From contig NC_030992.1 in NCBI RefSeq assembly GCF_000149955.1, positions 337,669 through 401,668 on the forward strand: DNA of 64,000 bases. The letters are read 5' to 3'. This DNA comes from Fusarium oxysporum f. sp. lycopersici 4287 (taxonomy: Eukaryota > Ascomycota > Sordariomycetes > Hypocreales > Nectriaceae). This document shows, one piece after another, positions 1-11,090 of the stretch. Each line of letters opens with the position of its first letter. The first letter of the stretch is position 1. Below the pieces are notes generated by a model. The model was not told where the DNA came from. It saw nothing but the letters and a program-made list of their open reading frames with translations, and ran no database searches. The translations under genes and the position numbers were made by a program.

Positions 1-1001
1 AACTCTTCGTCGTCCTTGACGCTAGTGGCCTCGCGGAAGTAGGAATAATCCTGAATCAAAAGATCCTTGCCTTCCTCGAGCAACTTCTTCACCGCGTCAA
101 GACCTTGCTTCTCTGCCTCGGCAATGTAAGCCTTGATCTTCTCAGCAGGAGCAGTCTCGATGGTCGATGGGTTAACACCGCTGAAGTGCTGTTGCGCAAA
201 TTTGGCGTCAGAATACCAATCAGCGTGTTCGCCCATGTTTCTGCCTTTCATGATGTCTGCGTTCTGGCTTTGCTTGACGCCATTAACAACAGCACCATTG
301 GGCTTCGCACTCTGGTCATCGGCAGATTCGGCCTTTGGTTGGTTGTCCTTGCTCCACTTCTCAACGTCTGCAAGAGTTGGTCCGACGTAGGGACCATCGG
401 TAGATGAGAGTTCCTTGGGGATTATGAAGGAAAACATGGAAGCAATCTTGATGACGAAGTTCCTCTCGGTCTCGTTGAAGATCTGACCGACGCCGTCTTT
501 TCTAGGGGCGCCATCCAGGCTTTGTTGCTCATCCTGAGGAAGGGTGTTCAGATGGGGAGGATAACAATCGCTGGGGTCGCTCCATTGGTAGGTGTTCTGC
601 TTGAGAGCGAGATCACGCTTGACGGGGAAGATGGGCTCAAATCCCTGGGTGTCAAAATGAGAGGCAGCGCTAGTCAATATCAGTTAGCGACTTTGAAAAC
701 GGTCAAGATAGGGACGTGTTGCTTACGCTTCTTCGAGAATCTTATACAGCTCAGTCAAGGCCAGGCGAGTGCCCATATAGGTACCCGTTTCAAGACCCTT
801 GCGCGCAACAAGCTTGCCATCGAGAGCGCCAGTCTTGTCAGTGTTGAGGACGATGCCCTGTCTGAGAAGCTCGTTTAGGAAGACGCCTTTGTCCCAGACC
901 TCTAAAGGATCGTCTTCAACAGCATAGTTAACTTTGGAGTTGAGAATCTCGTCCAATGTCAATTGAGGAGGGCGAGGTGCTAAAGGAGCTTCTGTTGCCA
1001 T
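1..1001 (-). CDS. Lipoxygenase, 5' part (gene runs off the window)
   Basis: Fungal lipoxygenase, which adds O2 to linoleic or linolenic acid to give oxylipin hydroperoxides. Exon 1 is 727..1001, a 57-nt intron spans 670..726 (donor GTAAGC, branch GCTAAC, acceptor TAG), and exon 2 runs from 669 off the left edge, giving about 314 codons. Diagnostic segments are IFPVKRDLALKQN, the NETERNFVIKIASMFSFIIP stretch and QQHFSGVNPSTIE, the last matching the conserved F-G-N-P-T-I region of fungal and plant lipoxygenases. No signal peptide is visible, so this resembles the intracellular type (such as FoxLOX) rather than secreted Mn-lipoxygenase. The catalytic metal-binding histidines lie outside the window. 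A TATA-like string sits at 1111-1120, about 110 bases upstream of the ATG. The family call is from remembered motifs. Confidence 0.75.
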
Positions 1002-3001
1002 GGTGGAAGATGTGCTTGCTTGATAGGAAAGAAGATTGGATGGTGAGAGGGATGAATGATGTAGAGATGAAGAAAGTGAATAGATATTTCTGTTGATGCT
1101 CCATCAACTACTTTATATATCTTATTTACCTGTCCATCTTAGTTACTCTACGAAGATGACAACTCTTCTCAGCAGCATAATCAACGTGGCCGATAACCCA
1201 AGATTGCCCCTCAGCCAACATCGCCTTGGCGATTAACACAAACAGTCTAGATCTTGTCAGCAGCATGCTGGTCAATAAAGTCGAGAACGCGTGATATTTC
1301 GGATAAGAACCTCAGCTCGCCACAAGAACAAAGCGACGTTTCTCAGCCAGCCACGGACCCATAGCTGCATCTCAAGAAAACGACCAGACGTGAAGGAACA
1401 TAGCCTCCGGCTAGCTAGCTTCGGTAAACGAACAGATGGCCCCAGACCGCGCGGCCCGAGCCTGTCTCGAACTAGCTACATAAGCGTCTAGAATCATTCA
1501 ACGTATCAGTCAATAATGCTTAGACGACAGTACTTGTTCAAACTATTAACTGCAGGAAATAGCTGAGCGGGTAAGCCGATGAATTGAGAACGCCAATCTG
1601 AGTCAGCGGCAAACCGTACAGGGAAGCCCCTGTTCTTAGTCAATGCTGCAGTAACTCCCAATGAAGATATATGCGTATAATCAGCCGAGACCAGGGGAGC
1701 CAGGTGAAGGCGCTCGCAAGAGAAGGATAGCAGCTGCGCAAATAAGCGGTGTGCATTTGGTCATCACGCTGAAACAGCTGCAGATGCGACGAGACCACGC
1801 GTCTCGCGCATAGGCTTGGACCCAGATCTAGGCCCTATTATGGCGCACACGATCTCAATTGTTTCAGTTGGCAGTACTAGCTTTATACCTCTGCATGTTA
1901 CCGTCTGTAAAACGGCTAGACTTTTCTATTGTGGCTGGCTAGTAGTACCAGAATTGGCAATACGCCCATTATAGTGCGGCTAAGGGTCTTAGACATGGCT
2001 GGAATAGGCTACGTGGCCTGTATGTTAGGAACAAAACGGCGGGGACCCACAACTGCATTGACTATTTGGTCTAAACCCCAATAACGTACGTTCTCTGCAT
2101 CATGGCGAGCAAGGTTGGTTATGCAGCCCAATCATGTCTGAAGGAAAGCTGCTGACGTTCGAGCTAAGCGTTTGTGTCTCAAATCTCGTCACTAAGCCAC
2201 GTTATTATCGCCGCGTATCAAGCTCAATTGTGAGATACTAAGTGATGTTCTTCGCTGCTATCCAATATTCTAGACCTTTGTTTCCACTTCGCCAAGTTTG
2301 CTTCGTGGGGTTAGGTCTCTTACGCTCTGAAGACCCCTGCATGGTGCAAGTCACGTTGCATGTCAGCCGCACCAGTATAGAGTAGTTCCGATAGACTCCC
2401 TAGGCTGCTTAGGCAGCCAAATTCTTTATCGCGACTCTGCATAGAGCTGAAACTTTAACCAGTCCCGGATGCGAATATGACATGTATGCCGCTATTGGAG
2501 GGATAAGGTTCCTGATGAGTTGACTGTTGACTAGTGTAAATAATCCCTGGTGATGTCAAGCTTTTCCTGCAGCACAATATTACACGATTCGAGGACATGC
2601 TGCGTGAACGCTCTACCCCTCCGGTCAGCATGAGTAAGCTTGATATCGCTGTGGCTAGCTGAAATATCCGCTGATAGAATCTTCGTGATGGCAATGCATA
2701 AGTCTGGAACCTCATTTTACTCCATGTCTCGACTACACGATCACTAGTGGTGGATGACGGAGTCCCGAACGCCTCGCTCGACTTGGCAGCGGCCGCTCTA
2801 GAACAGCATCCCTCCTTTTGTGATTATCCTGTAGGGTTGCGAGCTAGAAACTAGCAGATACGCGTAAGAGTTGCGTGCGTGTCTCACAATCAGTCTCTCG
2901 ACGCCAGCTTCAACTTATCCTCAAATATCTGCTCCTCTCGCTTGAACTCACTGTCAGATAATTTTCCCATCATCCCAAACTATTTACAAACTACGTTCAC
3001 A
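1002..3001. other. Intergenic region, no supported gene
   Basis: Two kilobases between the divergent lipoxygenase and peroxidase genes. Six-frame ORFs here are short and lack recognisable domains. The only notable string is a NotI-XbaI motif at 2789-2804 identical to a common cloning-vector polylinker segment (see findings). Confidence 0.6.
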
Positions 3002-4181
3002 ATGTCCACTCAAGTCATCTACCCAAGCACTGGTGTGACTAGCACGCCAGACCAGACATCCAAACCTGCCCCAAATGTTTCGTCAACTGAAACTCAGCCG
3101 CCAAAGGACCAGCTCCCTCAGGATTTGGTCAATGCTATGCAAGCAATCTTTGGCAAGCATCCAGGCTACCGAACAAGTAAGCTTCTCAAGATAATAGACT
3201 AAGATTCAAGGCTGACGATCTGTACTTGCAGCTCATGCCAAAGGTCTTCTCGTGGAGGGCACCTTTACGCCAACAGAAGAGGCCAAGACGCTTTCCACAG
3301 CTGCTCACTTCAACAACTCTTCAACAAAGGTAATTGCGAGGTTCTCTGTGGGTGGCGGTCTGCCTCATGTTGCGGACGTGGCAGACGGCGCTACACCCAA
3401 GGGTGTTGCCATTCGCTTCCAGATTGACGAGAACACTCACACTGATCTGATCAGTCACTCGTTCAACGGGTTTGCAACTCGCAATGGCGAAGACTTCTTG
3501 ACCTTCCTCAAGCTCTTTGGCGCCGATGGCTTTACTGAGGCGCAGCTCAAGAAGGCCAAGGCTAGCGGCGGTGACTACTCCAAAGAGCAGAAGCTTTACG
3601 ATCAAGCTCACGCTGCGTTTTTGTCTTTCCTTGGAAAGCCTGAGCACAGGTCGGCTGCAGTTTTTGTGACCTCTGAGAAGCCCAACCCTCATAACTACGG
3701 AACCATCACGTATTACGAGCCCAACACTCATGTCTTGACCAACAAGGACGGCGGCATCACCAACGTCCGGTATCGCCTTGACCCGGCTGACGGGGAGCAC
3801 CTCTACCCTAACAAGACTCCCGAGGATAAGGAGGTGCTTGCGAAGTTAGGCAACGACTATTTAGAGGATGACCTCAGGCAACGCTTCCCAGACAAGCCAA
3901 TCGTGCTCACCATTCAAGCACATGTAGCTGGCCCTGATGATGTGCTAGATGACGCTACTAAGCCATACCAGAGCAAGACGTTCATCCCCGTTGGCAAATT
4001 GGAGATCAACAAGGTTTCGGACGACAATGCTGCTAAACAGCAGCAGATCGCATTTCATCCTAACCCGGAGAAGGGAGGTATACAAGGCATTAAGTCGTCT
4101 GACGATCCTTTGATCCAAGCACGGAAGGGCGTTTACTGGATCAGTTCGGATCAGCGAAGACATGAGAAGCAGGTTGAGTAG
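3002..4181 (+). CDS. Catalase-related peroxidase (small catalase-fold haem enzyme)
   Basis: Haem peroxidase of the small catalase family (SrpA-type), expected to use hydrogen peroxide or organic peroxides. Exon 1 is 3002..3176 and exon 2 is 3232..4181; the 55-nt intron has donor GTAAGC and acceptor TTGCAG, giving 374 aa. The catalytic distal His is in THAKG, encoded across the splice junction, followed by the core ARFSVGGGLPH and GVAIRF segments. The C-terminal SSDDPLIQARKGVYW stretch carries the Tyr expected to be the proximal haem ligand. Length fits the 300-380 aa of this group, shorter than true catalases (about 500 aa or more). No signal peptide is visible. The start was chosen at 3002, with good context (cacaATG), because the open frame upstream has no earlier ATG. 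Confidence 0.85.
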
Positions 4182-4599
4182 AATACTGTTGGTGATAAGT
4201 CCTGGTAGTTAGAATGGATCCCAGCGACTGTTAGCTTAGGCGCATCTCTGTGGAGCTTTGGCATTTTCCAACTCCCCTGAGTGCCCTTACATACTGAAAG
4301 CAATAGTTATCTGTAAACCGTCTTAGTATTAGTATGAAACAATCAATATTCGTCAGTTTACCCAAAGCTTTACTCATTATTTCCACTAATAACTAGAAAC
4401 AGTTTATGCTTATTCATAGGCAGCTAAGAGTTCCAAGGCACTTGGATCTGAGGCAGATTTGTCCGTGGCTGCGTATCAGTGAGGCGTTCCTGTTGTTTCA
4501 ACGCCTTCTCGGAAATGAGCCTGCATCTTGAGTCTCTATCCAAGCAATTCTGCTCTGGTTGTACCAGTTTCACACACGCAGTTGACCTCGGTGGCTCCT

Positions 4600-5186
4600 G
4601 GAAATTGATTTGATCGATCGAGACACACTAACACCCACAAAAGAGTACGCCTGCAGTCGGACTGCCCTAACAATATTGGAGACTATCTGGTCTGGGTCTG
4701 GCTGCTTGGGTTCTCCTCAACAACGCTGAAGAATGGGGCTACAAGATACCGCTCCCTATCCCCAAAATTGCTGGTCTTGCTCTATTCTATCCTTCGCTGG
4801 ATCGGACTGTGTCCAAGGCCCGGAAACGCGAAGGGCTCCCAAGACAGGATTTACTCTTGCCCAAAGGTTTAACTGACATCTTTGACGCTGCCTATCTGAA
4901 GCCGGTACCAATTTCTGAACGAGGTGACATCCGGTTATCACCTTCGCTTATGCCTGACGACTTGGTAGAACGACTGCCTCCAGTCTATCTCTGCCTCTGT
5001 GAGCACGATGTGCTTACCGCAGAGGGGATCGCATTTTCTAAACGTCTTGAGGATCATTCGATTGAGGTTTACGTACGGGTCATTCCTGATGCATGGCATG
5101 GATGGAATAAAGCACCAACCCCGGCAGACACAGTTGCGCAGGCATATAACGATGTTTTAGAGCTTATAAGAAAGTGGCTAGAATAA
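4600..5186 (+). pseudogene. Relic of an HSL-type alpha/beta hydrolase
   Basis: The open frame ending at 5186 encodes the C-terminal half of a hormone-sensitive-lipase-like alpha/beta hydrolase. It has GLGLAAWVLLNNAEEWGYK, then ALFYPSLD, then LCEHDVLTAEG with the catalytic Asp, then DAWHGW with the catalytic His. The nucleophile elbow should be GDSAGG; around 4677-4692 the DNA reads Gly-Asp-Tyr in one frame and continues as GLGLAAW in the next. The catalytic Ser codon therefore appears changed to Tyr, beside a one-base frameshift. An in-frame stop lies at 4668-4670 and no N-terminal half or start is visible upstream. It is probably a non-functional fragment. Confidence 0.6.
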
Positions 5187-5428
5187 TATTTATTATATCA
5201 AATACAGAAAGAAACCAAATCAGAGGATCAGACCCTTATTAACTTTATTCTTAACCTAGTTTGACGAATATCTGCTCCTTGGCTGTATGGCAAAGATCTA
5301 TAAAAGTTAAATAAGTTATTAATCTATAGGTAACAAGCCAAATCTCTACAGGCATCCACTTTACCAGGTTAAGGTCTATGCACTACAACAATATCCAACA
5401 TTCTCACAAACTAGCGAGCTGATCCACC

Positions 5429-6296
5429 CTAGAGTCGAGAGATAACATGATCGAAAATCTGGTCTTGGACAGGCTTCATCAGACCGTACGATAAGTGATC
5501 ACTGGCAAGCTGGCACGTGCAATTAGGGTCGAAGGAGCAGACAATATCATTCTATAGGCCCAGTGTTAGTGACAGGTTATATCTGGATAAGAAATACTCA
5601 CCTCCAAGCAGATATCAGCGACCTTTCCACTGCGGTCAAAGCCATCGTTGAACGTAAGGATGCTGTCATTTGACTGCAGGGACTGGACGGCAAATAACCC
5701 ATATGCAGTGCGGTTGTCATGGTGGCCTTGACTGTCATAGTTGGAGAGTCTACCAGGCGTGCGATACGGGTTGCCAACCATCACAACGCTGCTAACAGCG
5801 GCCATACTTGCATCATCAAGTTCACTTAGCACTCTCTGAACCACAGTTGCGCCCTGAGAATAGCCAAAGAGGAAGTAATTTTGCTTCGGGCAATCCTGAA
5901 GGCCATATTTGATAATATCGGTAACGAACTTTACACCACTGGTAACATTCTGGTCGAATCCAGCTGGGTAGACGACGGCTTGGCTAACGGCGCCAGTATT
6001 GTTGGCTAAAATCCGCTGAATAGTATTTTGGAACATAAGGGATACACCCTGCGGCTCTCCAGATCCTCGGGCATCAAGAAGTTCTAGGTCAAGAATTAGT
6101 ATCTATCTCTTGTGCTTTGCGGAGGCGGGCGCAACTAACTGTAGGTAGCACATGGCTTCAATTGCTCAGGTGTTGATAAGTTGACGCGGGGAATGGCGAG
6201 ATAAGCTGAATCGCCACAGCGGCAGCCGGACTCAGCAGAGGTAACCGCAGCGATGCCAGACAGAGTGGACAGAAAGAGGACTTTAGGAGAAACCAT
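5429..6296 (-). CDS. Cutinase / cutinase-family serine esterase, secreted
   Basis: Secreted serine hydrolase of the cutinase and acetyl-xylan-esterase fold family, acting on plant cutin or similar esters. There are three exons: 6140..6296, 5602..6083 and 5429..5551, giving 253 aa. Introns are bounded by GTTAGT/CTAG and GTGAGT/TATAG. The first 20 residues form a signal peptide (MVSPKVLFLSTLSGIAAVTS). Hallmarks are ARGSGEPQG, the nucleophile elbow GYSQG, the catalytic Asp in the C-x-x-x-D stretch near DIVC, and the catalytic His in SDHLSYG. Cysteines are placed for two or more disulfides. Exon 3 supplies the His, so the long single-exon frame alone would be inactive. A TATA-like string lies at 6421-6430. 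Confidence 0.88.
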
Positions 6297-7094
6297 ATTG
6301 AAGGCAGGTCCTAGATGTGTATTGTCAGGGAGTGTATGAAGTCAGAGAATTTAGGACGAAAGAATGGAAGAATAAGTTACTGTTTGGAATTAAACTAAGC
6401 TGGATCTATGATTCCATTTTATTTATATATTGACGTACAATGCCATCTACGCAATAAGACATTGAGGCTGACGGGTATTTGACACTTGGGTCCGGACTAG
6501 CGTGGACCTCGTATATCGGTACGAAGCATAGACCAGTTTCAAAATTTTAAGGCAAAGTTAATTTTATAGGCGAAGGCAAGCATATTGCTGTCTCATTGGT
6601 CTGACCAGCCACCGTGGATACATACGCGCGTAACCAGTCTTCCGGGAGCTGCAATCCGAATATGCCAAGCCAGATGTTGCTCAAGAAAATATTTACATAA
6701 ATTACTTACGTAAATCTCTCCGTCAGTTCCAGTTCGCAATGTCCGATTCTCCCCTGTAAATGCAAAATCCTTCTTAGAACATCTAAGGCAAAATTGCTTG
6801 TCTCATTCTTCAGTTCTGTACACCTGGCCTTTTAAAGACGACTTACTATAGCTGCACTTACTGATACTGTCGGATTCAGTGAACGGTTGATTCATCAAAG
6901 TTAATTGCCAAACTATCATCATAGAAAGCCGAACACCGGACTTGTGCTTAGACCATTACAGTTAGCCTAGGAGGAGAAAGGTGATGCCGATCTCTTAGTC
7001 ATCTAAGCAACGTACTTGATTCGCAATCTGAATCTTCCGCCTACCTCGCTGTTTTGAGCCAGGATGTTAACAGCTCCTATTAGGCACTATAGGG
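6297..7094. promoter_or_regulatory. Divergent intergenic region (cutinase / Upc2-like regulator)
   Basis: About 800 bases between divergently transcribed genes. The TATA-like string at 6421-6430 would serve the cutinase. No further gene or convincing operator was recognised. Confidence 0.4.
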
Positions 7095-8287
7095 ATGCGG
7101 CGAGCGCACAACAAGACGAGGACAGGCTGCCTGACATGCAAGCGAAGGAGAATCAAGGTTCGATCGTTACCGCCCTTTAATTGGACGCTCACCGACTCAC
7201 CTATTGGCTCACATAGTGCGACGAGACGAAGCCGGCTTGTAGAAACTGCCAGATCCATGGCACCTCTGAATGCTTGTATGAGGCGCCAGAGGCCTCTCGG
7301 TCAGCAGAGACCTTAGTACTGACAGGTCAAGGTTTCCAGCCGGTCAATGGCATCTACACGCTTCAGCACCTAGGTCTACTGCATCACTTCACATCCTCCA
7401 CGGCGCTGACACTCTCCGTCCACGGACAGGTTCAGAAGCTATGGCAGGTCGACATACCGCATATCGGATTATCTTTCCCATTTGTGATTCACGCGATTCT
7501 TGCCCTATCTTCGATGCATATGGCTCATGAGTTACCAGACGAGCATCAAGCCTATTGGGCATTGGGCATTGAGCTACAGCAGCAAGCTGTGACGGGCGCA
7601 CAAAAGGCTTTGGATAACATCACAAGAGAAAACTGCACTGCTGTGTTTCTTTTCTCGGCACTGACATGCGTAATTTCGCTTGCCCGCGGCTGTGGCCACT
7701 CGCCCAAGTGTGGCCCTGGTAGCGAGCATCCCTCTGAAATAGGCTTTGAGAGCCTGCTTGAATGGGTTGTTCTTTACCGTGGCACGAGACATCTCCTCGG
7801 ACCACCCTATGACGAGGTGTTACATTCTGGCCCATTGAAGCCCATGTTCGAGCTTGGGTCTAAACGAAGGATGCGTCTTCTCGCTCCTTTAGCCACTCTG
7901 GATACAGCCAAATCCAGCGCGTGGTCGAAGCTTCAAGCTGTAATATACGATCGTGTCAAAGATAGGGAACGGCTCGATGCATATGACACCACGATCGACC
8001 ACCTGCGGCGAGCTTTTCACGCCGTTTACGATAAACCACTAGACGAGTTGGAAAACGTGGATGTGTTTGCCTGGATGTTTGCCATATCAGACAACTATGT
8101 GGCTTTGCTCAAGCTGCAGGATCCGATCGCTCTGGCTTTGTTTGCTTGCTTTGCTGGTTTGATGCGAGAGATGCACTCTATGTGGTGGACTCATGGTCGC
8201 GGGGAATGTTGTGTCAGCCAGATCTATTATAAGCTGAAGAGAGAGGAGGAATGGCTTGTTGAGTATGTCGTGAGTATAATCGACTGA
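7095..8287 (+). CDS. Zn2Cys6 transcription factor, Upc2-like
   Basis: Short fungal binuclear-zinc-cluster regulator. Exon 1 is 7095..7157 and exon 2 is 7217..8287; a 59-nt intron interrupts the zinc cluster, giving 377 aa. The N-terminus has CLTCKRRRIK in exon 1 and CDETKPACRNC in exon 2, so the six cysteines are spaced C-x2-C-x6-C-x6-C-x2-C-x7-C only after splicing. The remainder (LQHLGLLHHF, FVIHAILALSSMHMA, then an alpha-helical C-terminus) follows the pattern of proteins annotated as sterol uptake control protein 2-like. It converges on the UbiA prenyltransferase gene 230 bases away, which may be its target; that link is inferred from proximity only. Confidence 0.8.
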
Positions 8288-8517
8288 TGGTGCAACATTC
8301 TACGCGTTCATCTCTGTTATTTTTTATTTGTCAAGCAAGCTTTTTACGTTTCAAGGGTATGATATTTAAAATTATTCTGAAGTACTTAGAGTGACACATC
8401 TTATGACGTATTGGGTATCTGACGCAGCCCACCCTTTCAGCATCATACTAGAAATACGTTGTGCTTGCAGCTATCAGCGACCTTGAAACCAAGATCAGTG
8501 GAACTAACTATGCTCTG

Positions 8518-9795
8518 TCAATTAAGACGTTCTTCGCTTTGGTCCTCAATATAGTTCAAACTATAATCAATAGCAAGCCCAAGACTGATGACACCGCCGG
8601 TCATCCAACAGTTGTTGCAAAACCACCACCATATGTTCCCTGGATCCTTGAGTCTGACGCGTTTGATCATAGCACCGAGCGTCAATGCTGCTCCCCCACA
8701 GCTAATGGCGTAGAATGTGATGCCAGCTCCGGTAGCAACCCCAGCCCCAGCTAACAGTCCCACCATGCTGGCCGCTAGTCCTGCCAGAATATACTTCGTA
8801 TTCGCCTTGTGTTTTAAGGCAATACTTTTTATACCAACTCCCGCATCATCGTTGATATCCATGTGGGCGTAAACCATATCATAGAGAACCGTCCACATGA
8901 TGTTAGCGACGTATAGGCATCCAGCAGCTAGAAACATAGTCGAATCTGATATGATATCAACGCCAAGGGCAGGGAATCCCATCAAACTACCCCATGAAAA
9001 AGTTAAACCAAGGATGAATTGAGGGTAATATGTGATTCTTTTAGCCAAGGGATAGCTCACAACCAATAACAAGCTAGGAATTCCATATAGTATACATGAG
9101 GTGGGAAACTGAAGAAGGACTCCTAGACCTGCAAGAAGGTTAAAGCTTGTGAAAATTAAAGCCTGGAGTGGAGTAATTGCGCCTCTTGCTAAGGGTCGCA
9201 ACCGGGTCCTAGCCACATGAGGATCTAGATTCCTGTCCCAGAGATCATTGATAGCACAGCCGGCTCCACGCATAATCACTGCCCCAGAGAGAAATAAAAT
9301 AGAGGTACCAATGACAGAACCAGGCGTGGTTATAGGGGTCGTTGAAGAGGCAGCCATTAATGTTGAAAAAAGACACGGAAAGAAAAGGTAGTATATTCCA
9401 ACTGGATTCTGTAATCGAAGTAGCTCAGCGTAAGGAATCCAAGATGTCGGCAATTTAGAGAGAAGATTGGTCTGGGGCAGGAGAAAACCGGGCTTGTGAG
9501 ACGACTTGGTATGAAATCCTGACCGATTCGCAATGCAAGTGGCGGCATTAGATAGGGCGGCTCGAGACAGTTGTTTTGGCACATCACCGGGCTTTTGAGA
9601 AAAGAGTTTAACTCGCGGTAGTGATGGGGCTTTTAGGAAACGATTATTGCAGGCACATGACGAATGCCAAGTGGTAAGGCTAGGAAGCCTGCTGAATCTC
9701 ATGCTTACTTTAGTCGGCTCTGACCTTGAAGCTTCAGGTCGTCGATAATCGGTTGAATCATGATGTTGATGTAATTTAAAGTTGCTCGGATCCAA
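8518..9795 (-). CDS. UbiA-family prenyltransferase (COQ2-like)
   Basis: Integral membrane aromatic prenyltransferase. Single exon, 425 aa from the first ATG. A second in-frame ATG at 9702 starts MRFSRLPSLTTW, an Arg-rich, acid-poor leader resembling a mitochondrial presequence, and may be the true start (394 aa). The two Mg-diphosphate motifs are intact: NDLWDRNLDPHVARTR and YDMVYAHMDINDD. Seven to nine hydrophobic segments follow LRLQNPVGIYY. It could be the ubiquinone enzyme 4-hydroxybenzoate polyprenyltransferase, a diverged paralogue, or a meroterpenoid prenyltransferase. No polyketide synthase or terpene cyclase lies in the window, which slightly favours a COQ2 paralogue. Confidence 0.85.
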   Translation of the reverse strand: MDPSNFKLHQHHDSTDYRRPEASRSEPTKVSMRFSRLPSLTTWHSSCACNNRFLKAPSLPRVKLFSQKPGDVPKQLSRAALSNAATCIANRSGFHTKSSHKPGFLLPQTNLLSKLPTSWIPYAELLRLQNPVGIYYLFFPCLFSTLMAASSTTPITTPGSVIGTSILFLSGAVIMRGAGCAINDLWDRNLDPHVARTRLRPLARGAITPLQALIFTSFNLLAGLGVLLQFPTSCILYGIPSLLLVVSYPLAKRITYYPQFILGLTFSWGSLMGFPALGVDIISDSTMFLAAGCLYVANIMWTVLYDMVYAHMDINDDAGVGIKSIALKHKANTKYILAGLAASMVGLLAGAGVATGAGITFYAISCGGAALTLGAMIKRVRLKDPGNIWWWFCNNCWMTGGVISLGLAIDYSLNYIEDQSEERLN

Positions 9796-9821
9796 AAAAG
9801 GGGAATGTCACATGACTAGGG

Positions 9822-11090
9822 TTACAAAGCAATGCTATAATAGGAAGTGCCAATACGGTCGCTCGGAGATTGTATTAATATAATATTTATCGGGCCCCTA
9901 AGTAACATCAGGCATAGGGCGTACTGAAATGGGTTGCAACGTCTCAGGACTGGCGGCATGAGCGGCAATGACGGCAAATGTGCAGCTAAAGCATGGACCA
10001 TGTTTTGCAAAAGGAGCGACTTTCGGAAATTCGCCATACACCGTTACATTTCATCCGGGGTCCGTGTTTTATCCGGCATTACTTTTCTAATAGGTTTATA
10101 TATTACATAAAGTAAAGTGCATACATCTCTGTCCAACTGGTTATCTTCTACCTATTCTAGAAGAGGCAGATAATAGTAATACGAAAATCCAAGCTTCTTT
10201 AGGCTTTTACCAGCCGCTTAGTAGCTTACTGCAACTTCACCTAGATATTCTTAATAATATATAAGCTTCTGACTTTTCCAGTTGTATTACTTCAAGTAGA
10301 GTTTACTATTTTCTAGATATAACCTTTAGCTCGAGACAAAGGCCTTAGATACCTTATCTCTATTTACTAATATATAAGTTAATTCTTTACTTCCTTACAC
10401 TTATCTCTGCCTTATACATCATCACATAATACCCAAACCGATAGCCACTTAAGTGTTCATAAGAAGTAATTAAAATATGTAGGAAAAATATTATACTAAT
10501 ACAGAACGGGTCCTATTTTGAGTTTTAGACTAATTAGATCTCCCTATCTTAGCATGGATTATTCTAAAACGTCCATAAAATTAACAGACCCTAAATAGCC
10601 AAATCCCAAACCCCGTTCTATCAGCTCATATCCCCTCTAGGTAGATGAAGGCGTGTAAGAAATCGCTGATAACTTACTGTGGAAATATGACCCGGATGCA
10701 TGTGATAAAGTGAACAGGAAAGCCGCGTTTTTAAAACGAGGACTGCAGACAAGTCTTTGGCAAACCGCTATGTACGACTCTTACTAAGAAAAGAGATATC
10801 TGAGAGATAATTCGAGATGAGGCTATATCCGTTGCAGGTTTCTCTGAAGATTAGCTGGTTGCTATCTTATATTATCTAATCAGATAAGGCGTCTTCCTCG
10901 CTGCCGCTTCCATTCCACTCCAACTCCTAGGCCTACATAAGCCTAGTCTTACCAGCAAATCAGCAGACTAACAGCTATCACACAATAGATCTTCTAATGT
11001 CTGGCCAGAAAGGTGTGATTGACTAGCTATTCAGCGCCGTGGTTGCTCGTCCCTCGCCCACTTCGTAGTATGCCAAAGGCCTGGACAGTC
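9822..11090. repeat. AT-rich gene-free stretch, possible RIP-degraded repeat
   Basis: From about 10060 to 10900 the sequence is strongly enriched in TA-rich strings (such as ttaataatatataag) with no long ORF. This is the look of a repeat degraded by C-to-T mutation, but no terminal repeats or transposase remnants were recognised. Confidence 0.4.

Noticed and set aside
522..878. Plus-strand ORF of 118 codons over the lipoxygenase gene.
   Set aside because: Shadow ORF opposite a recognised coding frame; no domain.
3321..3800. Long antisense ORF of 159 codons over the peroxidase gene.
   Set aside because: It is a shadow of the sense frame; the composition mirrors catalase codons and shows no domain.
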